NCBI GenBank assembly: GCA_029624735.1
Contig: JARSSM010000020.1
Span: 124,001-188,000, forward strand
DNA from: Defluviicoccus sp.
GTDB taxonomy: Bacteria; Pseudomonadota; Alphaproteobacteria; Rhodospirillales; Defluviicoccaceae
Direction of reading: 5' to 3'
Length of the DNA stretch: 64,000 bases
Part shown: piece after piece, positions 1 through 8,460 of the stretch
Layout of the letters: every line of letters begins with the position of its first letter
Numbering within the stretch: the stretch's first letter is position 1
The notes under the pieces: model-generated
Databases searched by the model: none
What the model was told of the DNA's origin: nothing
Seen by the model: only the letters and a program-made list of their open reading frames with translations
Translations under genes and position numbers: made by a program

Positions 1-236
1 CATCAACAGGGCCGTTGCGGCCCCGCCGGAATGGTCATCCTCCCCGGCATTGCCGAGGCCGGCATGGAGGACACGTCTTGGCTCGGCATCGAGAAGGAAC
101 CATCCCTGCCGCTTTCGTACCAATGTCGGCGTCATAAGCAATTGTAAAATTAATCACGACACCTTCAATAGTAAGGAAAAAACAAGAAGCAGCCGAATGG
201 CCATCTCTTGCTTTCGATAGAGGCGTTCCGCCCGCG
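1..236. other. Left edge without a confident gene
   Basis: One plus-strand frame is open from base 1 to a TAA at 145-147 and could be the last 48 codons of a gene entering from the left. Its translation has no motif I recognise, so it is not called as a CDS. From about 140 to 185 the DNA turns A-rich, unlike the rest of the window, and probably marks an intergenic spacer after the FkbM gene's 3' end. Confidence 0.3.
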
Positions 237-992
237 CTAGATAGGCCGGAAGATGAAGTTATTGACCTTGCCCCGGTTCTTGTGTGTGAAGATGGCTTTG
301 GCGTCATCATCCAGAAATGGTTTTTGGTACTTCTCGAACGAAAAATCCGCGAGTGGCCTTAAGCGTTTCTCAAACAGAAACTCACCTTGATAGCCCATGT
401 CCTCGATTTCCTGGAACACGGACCCGATATCGGTCCCGCTCAAATGCCGCTGCTCGATCTCGACAAGCATGACCGGCTTACACCGCGCTATTGTCTTGCT
501 GCCGCCGCGCAGGACGTCCATCTCAAGCCCCTCGACGTCCACCTTGATAAAGCAGACGTCACCGAACTGGAAGTCATCGAGGCGTTTGACGGGCACATCG
601 ACGACCTTGCAGGGGCTGTCCGGCTTGGAAAAGCTGGCCAATCCGTCGAGGTATTGGCCCCGGATCTGTGGAATATAGAGGGGATGATGTCCTTCCTCGT
701 TGGCAAGCGCGACATTGTGCACGTTCACGCCCGCCAGCTTTGAGTCCTCGATCAAGCGCGCATGCCACGGCAGCGGCTCGAACGCCTCGACCGGACGGCA
801 CAGTCTTGACAGCGCCAGCGTATAAAAGCCGACGTTGGCGCCGACATCGATGGCGCGCCCTGGCTTGCGAATGAGTGTCGGCAGCAGTGCGATTTCATCA
901 TCCAGCTGCCCTTTGAGGCGGAGGAAGGCGTAACGTGCCGGAAGTTGCAGGCGGCGCGGAAACAGAGCAACGAGGCGGCGCTTTAGGTTCAT
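237..992 (-). CDS. FkbM family methyltransferase
   Basis: A 251-residue SAM-dependent methyltransferase of the FkbM type, which usually O-methylates sugars or other small acceptors. The SAM-binding loop DVGANVGFYT lies near residue 50 and the acidic FEP motif about 20 residues later. The family motif KVDVEGLEMDVLRG is near residue 150. I start at the ATG at 992 because GAGGGAG sits 7 bases upstream; an in-frame TTG at 998 has no better support. It stands alone next to the thi transporter. Its real substrate cannot be read from the sequence, though surface polysaccharide is plausible given the glycan genes at 45-52 kb. Confidence 0.85.
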   Translation of the reverse strand: MNLKRRLVALFPRRLQLPARYAFLRLKGQLDDEIALLPTLIRKPGRAIDVGANVGFYTLALSRLCRPVEAFEPLPWHARLIEDSKLAGVNVHNVALANEEGHHPLYIPQIRGQYLDGLASFSKPDSPCKVVDVPVKRLDDFQFGDVCFIKVDVEGLEMDVLRGGSKTIARCKPVMLVEIEQRHLSGTDIGSVFQEIEDMGYQGEFLFEKRLRPLADFSFEKYQKPFLDDDAKAIFTHKNRGKVNNFIFRPI

Positions 993-1079
993 CGGCAACT
1001 CCCTCGATCTGCCGGTCCGCGGGTCCTGAGAGATCTGCGAATGCGACGCAGTGCTCGCTTCACGCGTTTCAGCATGCGT

Positions 1080-2018
1080 TTACGGCAATTCGGTGGCGTA
1101 GCTGGCCAACGGCGGGATCTCCTTGATCAGGCCGCGGCCCTTCAGGAACGCCGCAAACCGCTCATACCGATTGCGGTCAAGCGCCGCCGGACGCAGGGCG
1201 AAGCGCGCCAAGGTATCACGCCAGGCGCGGCGATTGAGTTCGTCATCAAGGTCGGGATGGGCGGCAGCGAAGGTGCGCCACCCCTCCTCGGGATGGTTGA
1301 TGAGCCACATCGTTGCGCGCTCGATCGCGTTAACAAAACGGCGCAACCGCGTATCCCCGGCACGCTCGCGCGCGGTGACAACGATCAGCTCATCGTAGGG
1401 CGGAACCCCCTCTTCCTCCGGGAAAAACGCCCGGCCCGGCGCGCCTTCGAGTGCCAGCTGGTTCAATTCGAAATTGCGAAAGGCGCCGATGACGGCATCG
1501 ACCTGACCCGAAAGCAGTGCTGGCGACAGGGCAAAGTTAACGTTGATCAAGGTCACGTCGGTTGCGGCGATTTTGTGGTTCCCCAACATGGTCGCGAGCA
1601 ACGCCTCCTCGAAGCCGCCGACCGAATAGCCAACCTTGCGGCCCTTGAGGTCGGCAATCGTGCGTACCGGCCCCTTGTCGAGCACGACGAGGGAAGCCAA
1701 TGGCGTCGCAATCATCGTCGCAACTCGCTGTAATGGCAAGCCTTGTGCGACCTGCAGGTGGAGCTGCGGCTGGTAGCTGATGGCGAGGTCGGCTTTGCCA
1801 GCCGCAACCAGCTTCGGCGGGTCGTTGGGATCGGCTGGTGCAATCAGCTCAACGTCAAGGTCCTCGTCGCGAAACAGGCCGCGCTCCTTGGCGATCACCA
1901 GCGGTGCGTGATCGGGATTGACGAACCAGTCGAGCATGATCGTAAGCCGCTCTTCGGCCGCGGCTGGCCGCGCGCAGAGAGCAAAGGCGACGAGAACAAG
2001 GGTCAGGATCGTGGGCAT
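1080..2018 (-). CDS. thiY: ThiY-like thiamine-precursor-binding protein of an ABC transporter
   Basis: A 312-residue periplasmic solute-binding protein of the NMT1/THI5-like family, which binds hydroxymethylpyrimidine or formylaminopyrimidine precursors of thiamine. It has a signal peptide ending near AAA-EERL and the family pattern LDWFVNPDHAPLVIAKERG at the mature N-terminus. It is the last gene of a three-gene operon (ATPase, permease, binding protein), 7 bp after the permease gene. The TPP riboswitch at the head of the operon is the strongest reason to assign thiamine-precursor uptake rather than taurine or nitrate, which use related proteins. Confidence 0.85.
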   Translation of the reverse strand: MPTILTLVLVAFALCARPAAAEERLTIMLDWFVNPDHAPLVIAKERGLFRDEDLDVELIAPADPNDPPKLVAAGKADLAISYQPQLHLQVAQGLPLQRVATMIATPLASLVVLDKGPVRTIADLKGRKVGYSVGGFEEALLATMLGNHKIAATDVTLINVNFALSPALLSGQVDAVIGAFRNFELNQLALEGAPGRAFFPEEEGVPPYDELIVVTARERAGDTRLRRFVNAIERATMWLINHPEEGWRTFAAAHPDLDDELNRRAWRDTLARFALRPAALDRNRYERFAAFLKGRGLIKEIPPLASYATELP

Positions 2019-2025
2019 GGAGGGG

Positions 2026-2817
2026 TCAGTCCTCTGCAGGGGAGCTTTCGGGTTGCCACGGCATCAGCCGCTTCAGCAACCGGTCGACGGCGAAGTAAAG
2101 CGCAACGGCGATTGCGCCCAAGGTCAGCAAGGCCGCGAACATCAGGTCGATCTGCATGCGCGCGTTGGCGTGCAGCATCAGGTAGCCGAGCCCGGCGCTG
2201 GCGCCGACCCACTCGCCGACGACCGCGCCGATTGGCGCCACTGCGGTGGCGACGCGAATGCCCGACGCGAGTGCCGGCAGGGCGGCTGGCGCGCGGATGT
2301 AGCGCAAGCTCGCCAGCCGGCTGGCGTCCATGCTGAGCGCCAAGTCGAGCCAACCGGGCTCGGTGCGGCGCAGGCCGTCGGAAAAGGCCGCCGTGACGGG
2401 GAAGTAGATGATTACCGCGGCCATCGCCACCTTCGAGGCCAGGCCATAGCCGAGCCACAGCACCAGCAGCGGTGCCAGCGCAAACACCGGCACCGCCTGG
2501 CTGACCACCAGCAGCGGCAACAGCCAGCGCCGCGCCGGGCGAAAGGCAACGATGAGCAGCGCAGATGCTGCTCCCAATCCGATGCCAAGCACGAGACCAA
2601 GCACGATTTCGGCGAACGTGAGCGCGGCATGGCGGCCGATGCTGGCGGCGTGCACGACCAGCGCCGTCATTACCCGCAGTGGGTCGGGCAGGATGTAGGG
2701 CGGCAGCGCCGTCGCCATGACCAGCGCCTGCCAAGCAGCGAGCAGGCCGAGGCCGATGACAAGGGCACGCGCGGGGCCGTGCAGGGCGCGGCTGGTCATC
2801 ATGAAGCGCCCGCTCAT
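2026..2817 (-). CDS. thiX: ThiX-like ABC transporter permease
   Basis: A 263-residue inner-membrane permease of the BPD_transp_1 (TauC/SsuC-like) type with about six membrane segments. The EAA-type coupling loop is recognisable around residues 165-200 (region with LDLALSMDASRLAS). Its ATG overlaps the TGA of the ATPase gene by 4 bp (ATGA), so the two are probably translationally coupled. With the riboswitch and ThiY it forms a thiamine-precursor importer. Confidence 0.85.
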   Translation of the reverse strand: MSGRFMMTSRALHGPARALVIGLGLLAAWQALVMATALPPYILPDPLRVMTALVVHAASIGRHAALTFAEIVLGLVLGIGLGAASALLIVAFRPARRWLLPLLVVSQAVPVFALAPLLVLWLGYGLASKVAMAAVIIYFPVTAAFSDGLRRTEPGWLDLALSMDASRLASLRYIRAPAALPALASGIRVATAVAPIGAVVGEWVGASAGLGYLMLHANARMQIDLMFAALLTLGAIAVALYFAVDRLLKRLMPWQPESSPAED

Positions 2818-3596
2818 GAATGCGCCGCCGCCAGCCGGCGCAACAGTTCGCCCTGCAGTGCCAGGACGCCCGGGTCATCGACCGGCCGCGGCGGATGCCC
2901 CGGAGCGTGCAGCGGCTCGCCCAGCCGCGCCGGCCGGCCGGCCATGACGAAGATCCGGTGCCCCAGGCGCAGCGCCTCCAGCGGATCGTGGGTGACGAGC
3001 AGCACCGTTCGCCCGCGCAACAGGGTCGCGGCGAGATCCTGCAAGCGGACCCGCGTAATGGCGTCGACCGCCGAGAACGGCTCATCCATCAGCACTACCG
3101 GCCGGTCCTCGAACAGGGTGCGGGCGAGTGCGGCGCGCTGGCGCATGCCACCCGAGAGCGCATCGGGGCGTAGACCGGCCGCATCCTGCATGCCAACGGC
3201 TTCGATCAGCGCATCGGCGCGCCCGCGCGCAGGAGCGTCGATCGCCTCCCCACGCAGACGCCGGCCCAGCAGCACGTTGTCGCGGACGGTAAGCCATGGC
3301 AACAGCAGGTCGCGCTGCGCCATGTAGGCGACGCGGCCGCGCAAGGGGTGGCCGTCATCGCAGGCAACGACGCCGGTCCCGATGGGCCGGGCTTGCCCGC
3401 GGATTCGGGTCGATTCCAGGATCAGCCGGATCAGCGAAGTCTTGCCGATGCCGGAAGGACCGAGGAGGCAGGTCCAGCTGCCGGCGGCAAGCGTGAGATC
3501 GAGGTCGCGAAAGAGGGTGGTCTTACCGAACGTGCACGTACCGCCGACAATGGCAACACTCACGCTTACAGCAGTCGCGGCACGGTCAACCAGCAT
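2814..3596 (-). CDS. thiZ: ThiZ-like ABC transporter ATP-binding protein
   Basis: A 260-residue ABC ATPase. Walker A is GPSGIGKTS (near residue 46), the signature is LSGGMRQR and Walker B is VLMDEPFSAVD. It is the first gene of the thi transport operon. Its ATG lies only about 10 bases beyond the 3' end of the TPP riboswitch, and the likely Shine-Dalgarno (GTGGGAC) touches the aptamer's closing stem. This points to ligand control of translation initiation more than to a terminator switch. Confidence 0.87.
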   Translation of the reverse strand: MLVDRAATAVSVSVAIVGGTCTFGKTTLFRDLDLTLAAGSWTCLLGPSGIGKTSLIRLILESTRIRGQARPIGTGVVACDDGHPLRGRVAYMAQRDLLLPWLTVRDNVLLGRRLRGEAIDAPARGRADALIEAVGMQDAAGLRPDALSGGMRQRAALARTLFEDRPVVLMDEPFSAVDAITRVRLQDLAATLLRGRTVLLVTHDPLEALRLGHRIFVMAGRPARLGEPLHAPGHPPRPVDDPGVLALQGELLRRLAAAHS

Positions 3597-3604
3597 GTCC
3601 CACG

Positions 3605-3700
3605 CGTTCCTACGCCGGTATGATCCGGATCAGGTTCTAGGGGTCGTCTCCGTCCGCGGAGACCTCTCAGCCGGGGCGCCGGCTCCCCCTGGTGACGACA
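3605..3700 (-). promoter_or_regulatory. TPP riboswitch (THI element)
   Basis: Read on the minus strand, this stretch carries the conserved THI-box landmarks in order: GGGGGAGCC, then GGCTGAGA (complement at 3664-3672), then GAACCTGATCCGGATCATACC (complement at about 3618-3637), then GCGTAGGAACG. The G-rich and CTGAGA segments form the pyrimidine-sensing arm; the CCTGATC/GGATCATACC segment forms the pyrophosphate-sensing arm. It sits directly before the thiZXY operon and represses it when thiamine pyrophosphate is plentiful (established for the class). Confidence 0.95.
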
Positions 3701-3916
3701 GGTGCTTCAGTATGGGCGGCATGGGCGGGATCCGCAAGCATCGCTGGCGGCGGTGTGGAGTGACGCGCGGTCTGTCCAGCCTGAAATCGTTCGAAGTGAG
3801 GGGTGCAGGGGCGAGTCCGGCCGCTCTCTTGCGGCCTGTCCCAAGCTGGCTCCTCAGGCGGAGGCCGCTGCCGAGGGGTGGGTTTTCCTCCCCTCCCGCG
3901 GACGAGCGACGCGCGG
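3701..3916. other. Spacer between the riboswitch and the flagellar operon end
   Basis: This should hold the promoter of the thi operon (minus strand) and the 3' end of the operon that finishes at 3917. A short hairpin with arms GAGGGG and CCCCTC lies near 3874-3896 but has no T-run on either strand. No gene is supported here. Confidence 0.4.
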
Positions 3917-6900
3917 TTACGGTTTTGCGGACAGCAGCGGGCGGATCGCGAGCGCTTCCTGGACGTAGGCGTCGAGCGCTGCCGCGTCCATCGCCGGCGG
4001 GGCATTCTCACCGGTTATGAGGGCAAACGCGCCGGCCGCGGGCGTTGCCGCCAAGACCTGGCCATGCTCCTCGCGCAATCCGGCCATGGCTTCGCGGTCG
4101 TCGCTCAGCGCCATGGTGGCGGCAAGTTCAAGGAGCATTGCGCTCCGATCGGCGCCTGAGTCGGCTGTGACGGCGGGCGGTGCCACGAGCCGTTCGAGAC
4201 TGGCTGCCGTTCCCGACCAGTCGGCCTTGCGGCGGAGGATGTCCGCGCGCATGCGATCGGCCTCGGCGTCGGGGTCGTTGCCGAGGAGAGCGAGCGCATC
4301 GCCGTCCCGGCCGAGGGCGATCAACGCTTCTGCCTCGACCCGCTTGCGTTGCCGCATCAGTCCGGCCGGAAGCGCGGCACTCGCGGAGCGCTGCAGGGTT
4401 GCGAGCGCTGCCGCAGCATTGCCGTTCATCTCTTGCGTCGTCGCAAGCTTGAGGCCGAGGCGCGCGCGCTCGACGCCCTCGGGCGCCTCATTGAGCTGGA
4501 TTTCGAGAACGCTCACGGCTTCCGGGAGCAGGTCGAGCTCGGTCAAACGGTCCGCCAGCCGCTCGGCCAGCTGGTGGCCGGCGGGGCCGGATGGAACCAG
4601 CTCGCGGAAATCGCTGAACAGCGCAACCGCCATCAGCGGCGGCACGCTGGCGGCTCGTTCGGAGAGGAAAAGGCCCTGAAACGCCTCGCTGATCTCGCGG
4701 TTGATGCCATTCGCTTCGGGAAGATCGGCAAGGTAAAGCGCCGCCTCCTTTAATGTCCGCAGTCCTGCTGCATAGGCGCCGGCCGCGAATTGCAGCTGCG
4801 CCAGCTCGCGCAAGATCTGCAGCTCGAAGCGATCGCCGCGCCAATTCGCACGAACGGCCTGAAGTTCCTTTGCCGCCGCCGTCGCGTCGATGTCGCCACG
4901 CTCGAACCGCAGGCGCGTGAGCGCATGCTGGGCACGCATGGCTGCGCCGCGCGAGGGGCTGTTGGCCGCCAGCGCCAGCAACCGCAGTGCGTCGGCAGGC
5001 CGGCCCTGGCGCGCTGCCAGCTGGCCCTTGAGGTAAGGAATCCAAGCCTGCTCGTGCACCGTGCTGGCGGCCTCGCCAAGCATGCCGATCAGCTTCTCCG
5101 CCGCTTCAAGGCGGCCCTGATCGAGCGCTGCCTCGGCAAGTGGCCGCGCGGCCGCGAAGCGCAACGGCTTCGGATAGGCCTCGATCAGGGACAGTGCCGG
5201 CTCGACGCGCTCGACCGCATCGGCGCTCTCAAGCCTGCCCGCCGATGCATCGGCAATCGTGCGCCACAGCCGCCCATCTTCGGTGGCCGCAACGGCAGTG
5301 CCGGCAAGATCCGCCTCAGCCTCATCGGTGCGGCCGAGCAGGACTGCAGCGGCGCCCTGCATGAGGCGGATATCGGCATCGCTGGTCGCCGCCGGACGTG
5401 CTTCGACGACCAGCGCCAGCGTGCCATAAGCTTCAGCGGCCAAGCCTTCGCTCAAGAAGAACGCTGCAAGGTCGAGGCGCGCCTGCTCGCGGGCAGGGCC
5501 GGCCGCCTCGGCAGTCGCCCGCTCCAACTGCCGCCGGCGCTCGCGCGTCGACTGCGTCGGCTCATCGACCGGTGTGCGAGGTTCAAGCCAGTACGGGCGT
5601 TTGTCGCCGCCTGCCGTTGCCGCGACCTCTGCGGCCGGAGGCTGGGCGCTTAGTTGCAGCCCGTTCGGACTTGTCAGCTCGATACCATGCTCGCTTTGCA
5701 GCACCCGCAAGCTGTCGGTACCGGGTTCGATGGCGATGCCCTGGCTGGTCGCGAGCACGCGAAGTTCCGGCAACACCTTCTCTTCGGCGACCCCGGCGCC
5801 GGGCGTGCGCACCGGCACGACGATCAGCGTGCGGCCGGTTTCCTCATCGGTGACGGCGAGCGGTGCAGCGGCCTCGCTCGCTTCAAAGGTCAGACGCGCG
5901 CGGTGTTTCTCATCGTGGGCGACCGCGACCGGGATCGGCTGCGCCGGAGCCGGTGCGACAGGCGCGAAGTCGAGAATCCAGGCGCCCTGATCCGAACGCA
6001 GGAGCGGCACGCGGTCCGATCGCAACCGCAGCCGCAGGACGGTTGCCGCGGCGTGGTCGACCCGGTCGATGCCGGTGACGGCGTTGCCCACATCGGCACT
6101 GAGATGGTTGGGATCGAGGTCGGTCGGCATGGGCTGATCGAAAACCAGCCATGCCGTTTGGCCGCGGCGAACCAATGCGGCTGCCGCGCCTTGCTCCCAC
6201 GCGAAACGCAGCTCCGGGCTATGCTTGCCTGCGGGCTTGGATGCTGCCGTCGCCGGCTTGGTCACAGTGGGCGCTGGCGGTGAAGCGTCGACCGGTGCCG
6301 CCGCCGCCTGGGGCGTTGCTGGCTTCGGTGCCGGCCGGACGTCAACGACGACCTTGGTGCCGGCGCGGCTGACGGCAACCTCGGCACCCGGCGCAAGCTG
6401 GAGGCGCGCGGACGTCTGGCCGCCCTCCACGTTGACACCAAGTCCCTGAACGAGTTTGAGCGGTCGCTTGTTGAGGGCAGAGGGATCGATCCGTGCCACG
6501 CGATCAAAAACGAGCGCGGCGCCTCCCTCGTGCTGCTCGATCCGGTAGCCGACTTCGTTCGGCCAGTCGAACACGACCCGGCTGTAGCCGGCATGGTCAG
6601 CGGCGCGTACACGGACGGCCGGTGCTTGGCTGCCGGCCGGCGCCGCGGCTGCGCTTGCAGGGTGATCGGGAGCAGGTGCGGGTTCAGCGGCTGCGCGTGG
6701 TTGCGCTTGCTTTTCAAAGAGATCGACGATCACCTTGTTGCCGTCGGTGTGCCCAATGACGCTTACGCCGGCAGCAAGCGGAAAGGTGACGCTGCGACCG
6801 TCGCCGGCGAGCGTCGCCACGCCAATCCAGCGGGAAAGACGCCGCACCGGGCCGAAGTCGGCATCGATCGGCCGTTCAAAGCGCAGCTGGAGGCGACCGC

Positions 6901-7156
6901 CAGCGGCTGTCGCCTCGAAGCCTACAGGATTGGGCCAAGTCATCACGAGGCGCGCGCCGCTGTCCTGGGGCACCGCCTCGACCGCCACCGCATCGGCCTG
7001 CGCCGGCGGCAGGTCCAGCACACCGGCGAGGGTGCCTGCGGCAACGGCAAGGATCAGCGCGCGCAGCCTTCGATGCCTCTGCCCCGACGGCGCTTCCCCT
7101 GGCCGTTGCGCCGACTGCCGATGCCGAGCCTTGAACCAGAGGAAGGGCAATCGCAT
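3917..7156 (-). CDS. Large periplasmic AMIN-like/TPR-like protein of the flagellar operon
   Basis: A 1079-residue protein. After about 32 basic residues comes a hydrophobic segment (residues 33-50) with a signal-peptidase-like PAQA-DA site near 55, so the bulk is probably periplasmic. The first half has three to four beta-rich repeats of about 90 residues (about 65-150, 185-275, 315-400, possibly 410-500). They resemble AMIN domains, share a TWPN/DWPN motif followed by VGF or VGY, and are joined by Ala/Pro linkers. The second half (about 540-1060) is alpha-helical, Ala/Leu-rich and TPR-like. It is the last gene of the fliL-fliM-DUF6468-motE-cheY operon, 31 bp after cheY. The fold calls are by eye and the function is unknown; cell-wall binding at the flagellar base or pole is inference. 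Confidence 0.75.
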   Translation of the reverse strand: MRLPFLWFKARHRQSAQRPGEAPSGQRHRRLRALILAVAAGTLAGVLDLPPAQADAVAVEAVPQDSGARLVMTWPNPVGFEATAAGGRLQLRFERPIDADFGPVRRLSRWIGVATLAGDGRSVTFPLAAGVSVIGHTDGNKVIVDLFEKQAQPRAAAEPAPAPDHPASAAAAPAGSQAPAVRVRAADHAGYSRVVFDWPNEVGYRIEQHEGGAALVFDRVARIDPSALNKRPLKLVQGLGVNVEGGQTSARLQLAPGAEVAVSRAGTKVVVDVRPAPKPATPQAAAAPVDASPPAPTVTKPATAASKPAGKHSPELRFAWEQGAAAALVRRGQTAWLVFDQPMPTDLDPNHLSADVGNAVTGIDRVDHAAATVLRLRLRSDRVPLLRSDQGAWILDFAPVAPAPAQPIPVAVAHDEKHRARLTFEASEAAAPLAVTDEETGRTLIVVPVRTPGAGVAEEKVLPELRVLATSQGIAIEPGTDSLRVLQSEHGIELTSPNGLQLSAQPPAAEVAATAGGDKRPYWLEPRTPVDEPTQSTRERRRQLERATAEAAGPAREQARLDLAAFFLSEGLAAEAYGTLALVVEARPAATSDADIRLMQGAAAVLLGRTDEAEADLAGTAVAATEDGRLWRTIADASAGRLESADAVERVEPALSLIEAYPKPLRFAAARPLAEAALDQGRLEAAEKLIGMLGEAASTVHEQAWIPYLKGQLAARQGRPADALRLLALAANSPSRGAAMRAQHALTRLRFERGDIDATAAAKELQAVRANWRGDRFELQILRELAQLQFAAGAYAAGLRTLKEAALYLADLPEANGINREISEAFQGLFLSERAASVPPLMAVALFSDFRELVPSGPAGHQLAERLADRLTELDLLPEAVSVLEIQLNEAPEGVERARLGLKLATTQEMNGNAAAALATLQRSASAALPAGLMRQRKRVEAEALIALGRDGDALALLGNDPDAEADRMRADILRRKADWSGTAASLERLVAPPAVTADSGADRSAMLLELAATMALSDDREAMAGLREEHGQVLAATPAAGAFALITGENAPPAMDAAALDAYVQEALAIRPLLSAKP

Positions 7157-7187
7157 CGGCAGCGGATCCCAGGGAGCGGACGACAGA

Positions 7188-7574
7188 TCAGAGCGGGCCG
7201 AGCACGCTCGAGAGTTTTGCCTTCAGCGTCTCGGCATTGAACGGCTTGACGATGTAGTTGGATACACCGGCTTGCTTGGCGGCGACAACGTTTTCTGCCT
7301 TGCTCTCGGCCGTGATCATGATGAACGGAATATGCTTGAACTTATCGCTCTTGCGCACCTCGCGCAGGAGCTGCAGACCGGTCATGGGCTCCATGTTCCA
7401 GTCCGAGATGATGAGTTGAATGTCCTTCTGCCCCAGCATATGCAACGCTTCTGTTCCGTCCATAGCTTCTTCGACGTTCGTGAAGTTGAGCTGACGGAGA
7501 AGATTGCGGATAATTCTCAGCATTGTCTTGTAGTCGTCAACGATGAGAATGCTCATATTGTAGTCGACGCTCAT
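7188..7574 (-). CDS. cheY: CheY-like single-domain response regulator
   Basis: A 128-residue receiver domain with no output domain. The acidic pair is D13-D14, the phospho-acceptor is D58, the switch residues are T88 and Y107, and K110 lies in VKPF. CheY-P binds FliM to bias motor rotation, and fliM is in the same operon. I start at 7574 because GAGGAG lies 9 bases upstream; an internal ATG at 7556 would also keep the whole domain. The 92-bp gap to motE is the longest gap inside this operon. Confidence 0.9.
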   Translation of the reverse strand: MSVDYNMSILIVDDYKTMLRIIRNLLRQLNFTNVEEAMDGTEALHMLGQKDIQLIISDWNMEPMTGLQLLREVRKSDKFKHIPFIMITAESKAENVVAAKQAGVSNYIVKPFNAETLKAKLSSVLGPL

Positions 7575-7666
7575 GCTTCACGCTCCTCGAATCCGAGATC
7601 GCCGTACCTGGTGTGATTCTGAAAATATTGGCATAATTCCGTTGCGCACCCAGAAGATGAGTCGAC

Positions 7667-8440
7667 TCACGGTTGCTGCTTCTCTCCGTTTCTTGCCGAG
7701 CGGACGAGCGAGCGCTGGTGTGCCAGCTCCTCCGTTATATCTTTGGCGCGGCTGGGGCTCAGTTGGGCGAGAACAGGCGCCAGCTTGCGCTCCTTCATTC
7801 CTTCAGCAACCATTAGCAGCGTTTCCATTTCGAGCTCTTCAAAGATCTGAGCCGCGTCCTTAGGTTTGAGGTTTTCGTAGATCTTGATCAGGGACTCGAT
7901 TTGGCCCTTCTTCTGCTCATCGTAAGATTTCAGCAGTTTCTCCAGGGTCGTCTGCATTCCCTTCAGTTCATCGAGCTTCTGGCCGATCCGTTGCTCTGCC
8001 GCCCGCAGCACGATTTCGCGCCGTTCGATATCGTCGCTGCGCGCAGCGAGTGCTTCGCGGCGGCGCGCCAATTGCTGCAGGACTTCAACTTCCGACGGCG
8101 TTAACTCCGAGGTCGAGTGCCAGCTGTTGGCCTTGGCGAGGGTTGTGGGCTCCGCACTCGCCGTCTGTGGCGGCGGTGCCGCCGCGGCCGGATCGGCTGG
8201 CGGAGCTGCAGGCGTGGCCGCGGCTGCGGCAGTTGCCTCGTCCTTCTTCGGTTCTTGCTGTTCCGGCTTTTTTTGGGGCGCCGCGGCATGGCCAGCGGCC
8301 TCGGCAGGGGTCACCGTAAGGCTGCTGCGGAACACCTCGTTCATGCCGTGCCAGATCGCGCCGATCTTGACGCTCAGAAACACCGAAGCGACCAGCACGG
8401 TCAGCGGCAGGATGCGAAACCAGCGCAAGACAGACGGCAT
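7667..8440 (-). CDS. motE: MotE family flagellar motility protein
   Basis: A 257-residue protein with one N-terminal membrane anchor (about residues 10-27). A long Ala/Pro/Gln/Lys-rich linker follows (about 45-95), then a coiled coil (about 105-170). The C-terminal MgtE-N-like domain contains the stretch LKPKDAAQIFEEL. This layout matches MotE, a periplasmic chaperone of the stator component MotC in rhizobia (established for Sinorhizobium). No motA, motB or motC lies in the window. It follows the DUF6468 gene by 20 bp. Confidence 0.8.
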   Translation of the reverse strand: MPSVLRWFRILPLTVLVASVFLSVKIGAIWHGMNEVFRSSLTVTPAEAAGHAAAPQKKPEQQEPKKDEATAAAAATPAAPPADPAAAAPPPQTASAEPTTLAKANSWHSTSELTPSEVEVLQQLARRREALAARSDDIERREIVLRAAEQRIGQKLDELKGMQTTLEKLLKSYDEQKKGQIESLIKIYENLKPKDAAQIFEELEMETLLMVAEGMKERKLAPVLAQLSPSRAKDITEELAHQRSLVRSARNGEKQQP

Positions 8441-8460
8441 GCGGCGTCATTCCTCCCGTT

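Noticed and set aside
1918-3327. A 469-codon open frame on the plus strand across the thi transporter genes
   Set aside because: It is antisense to three well-supported ABC genes, its product is Arg/Gln/His-rich low-complexity, and long antisense frames are common in high-GC DNA.
3874-3896. Hairpin GAGGGG/CCCCTC as terminator of the flagellar operon
   Set aside because: A mismatch in the stem and no T-run on either strand.
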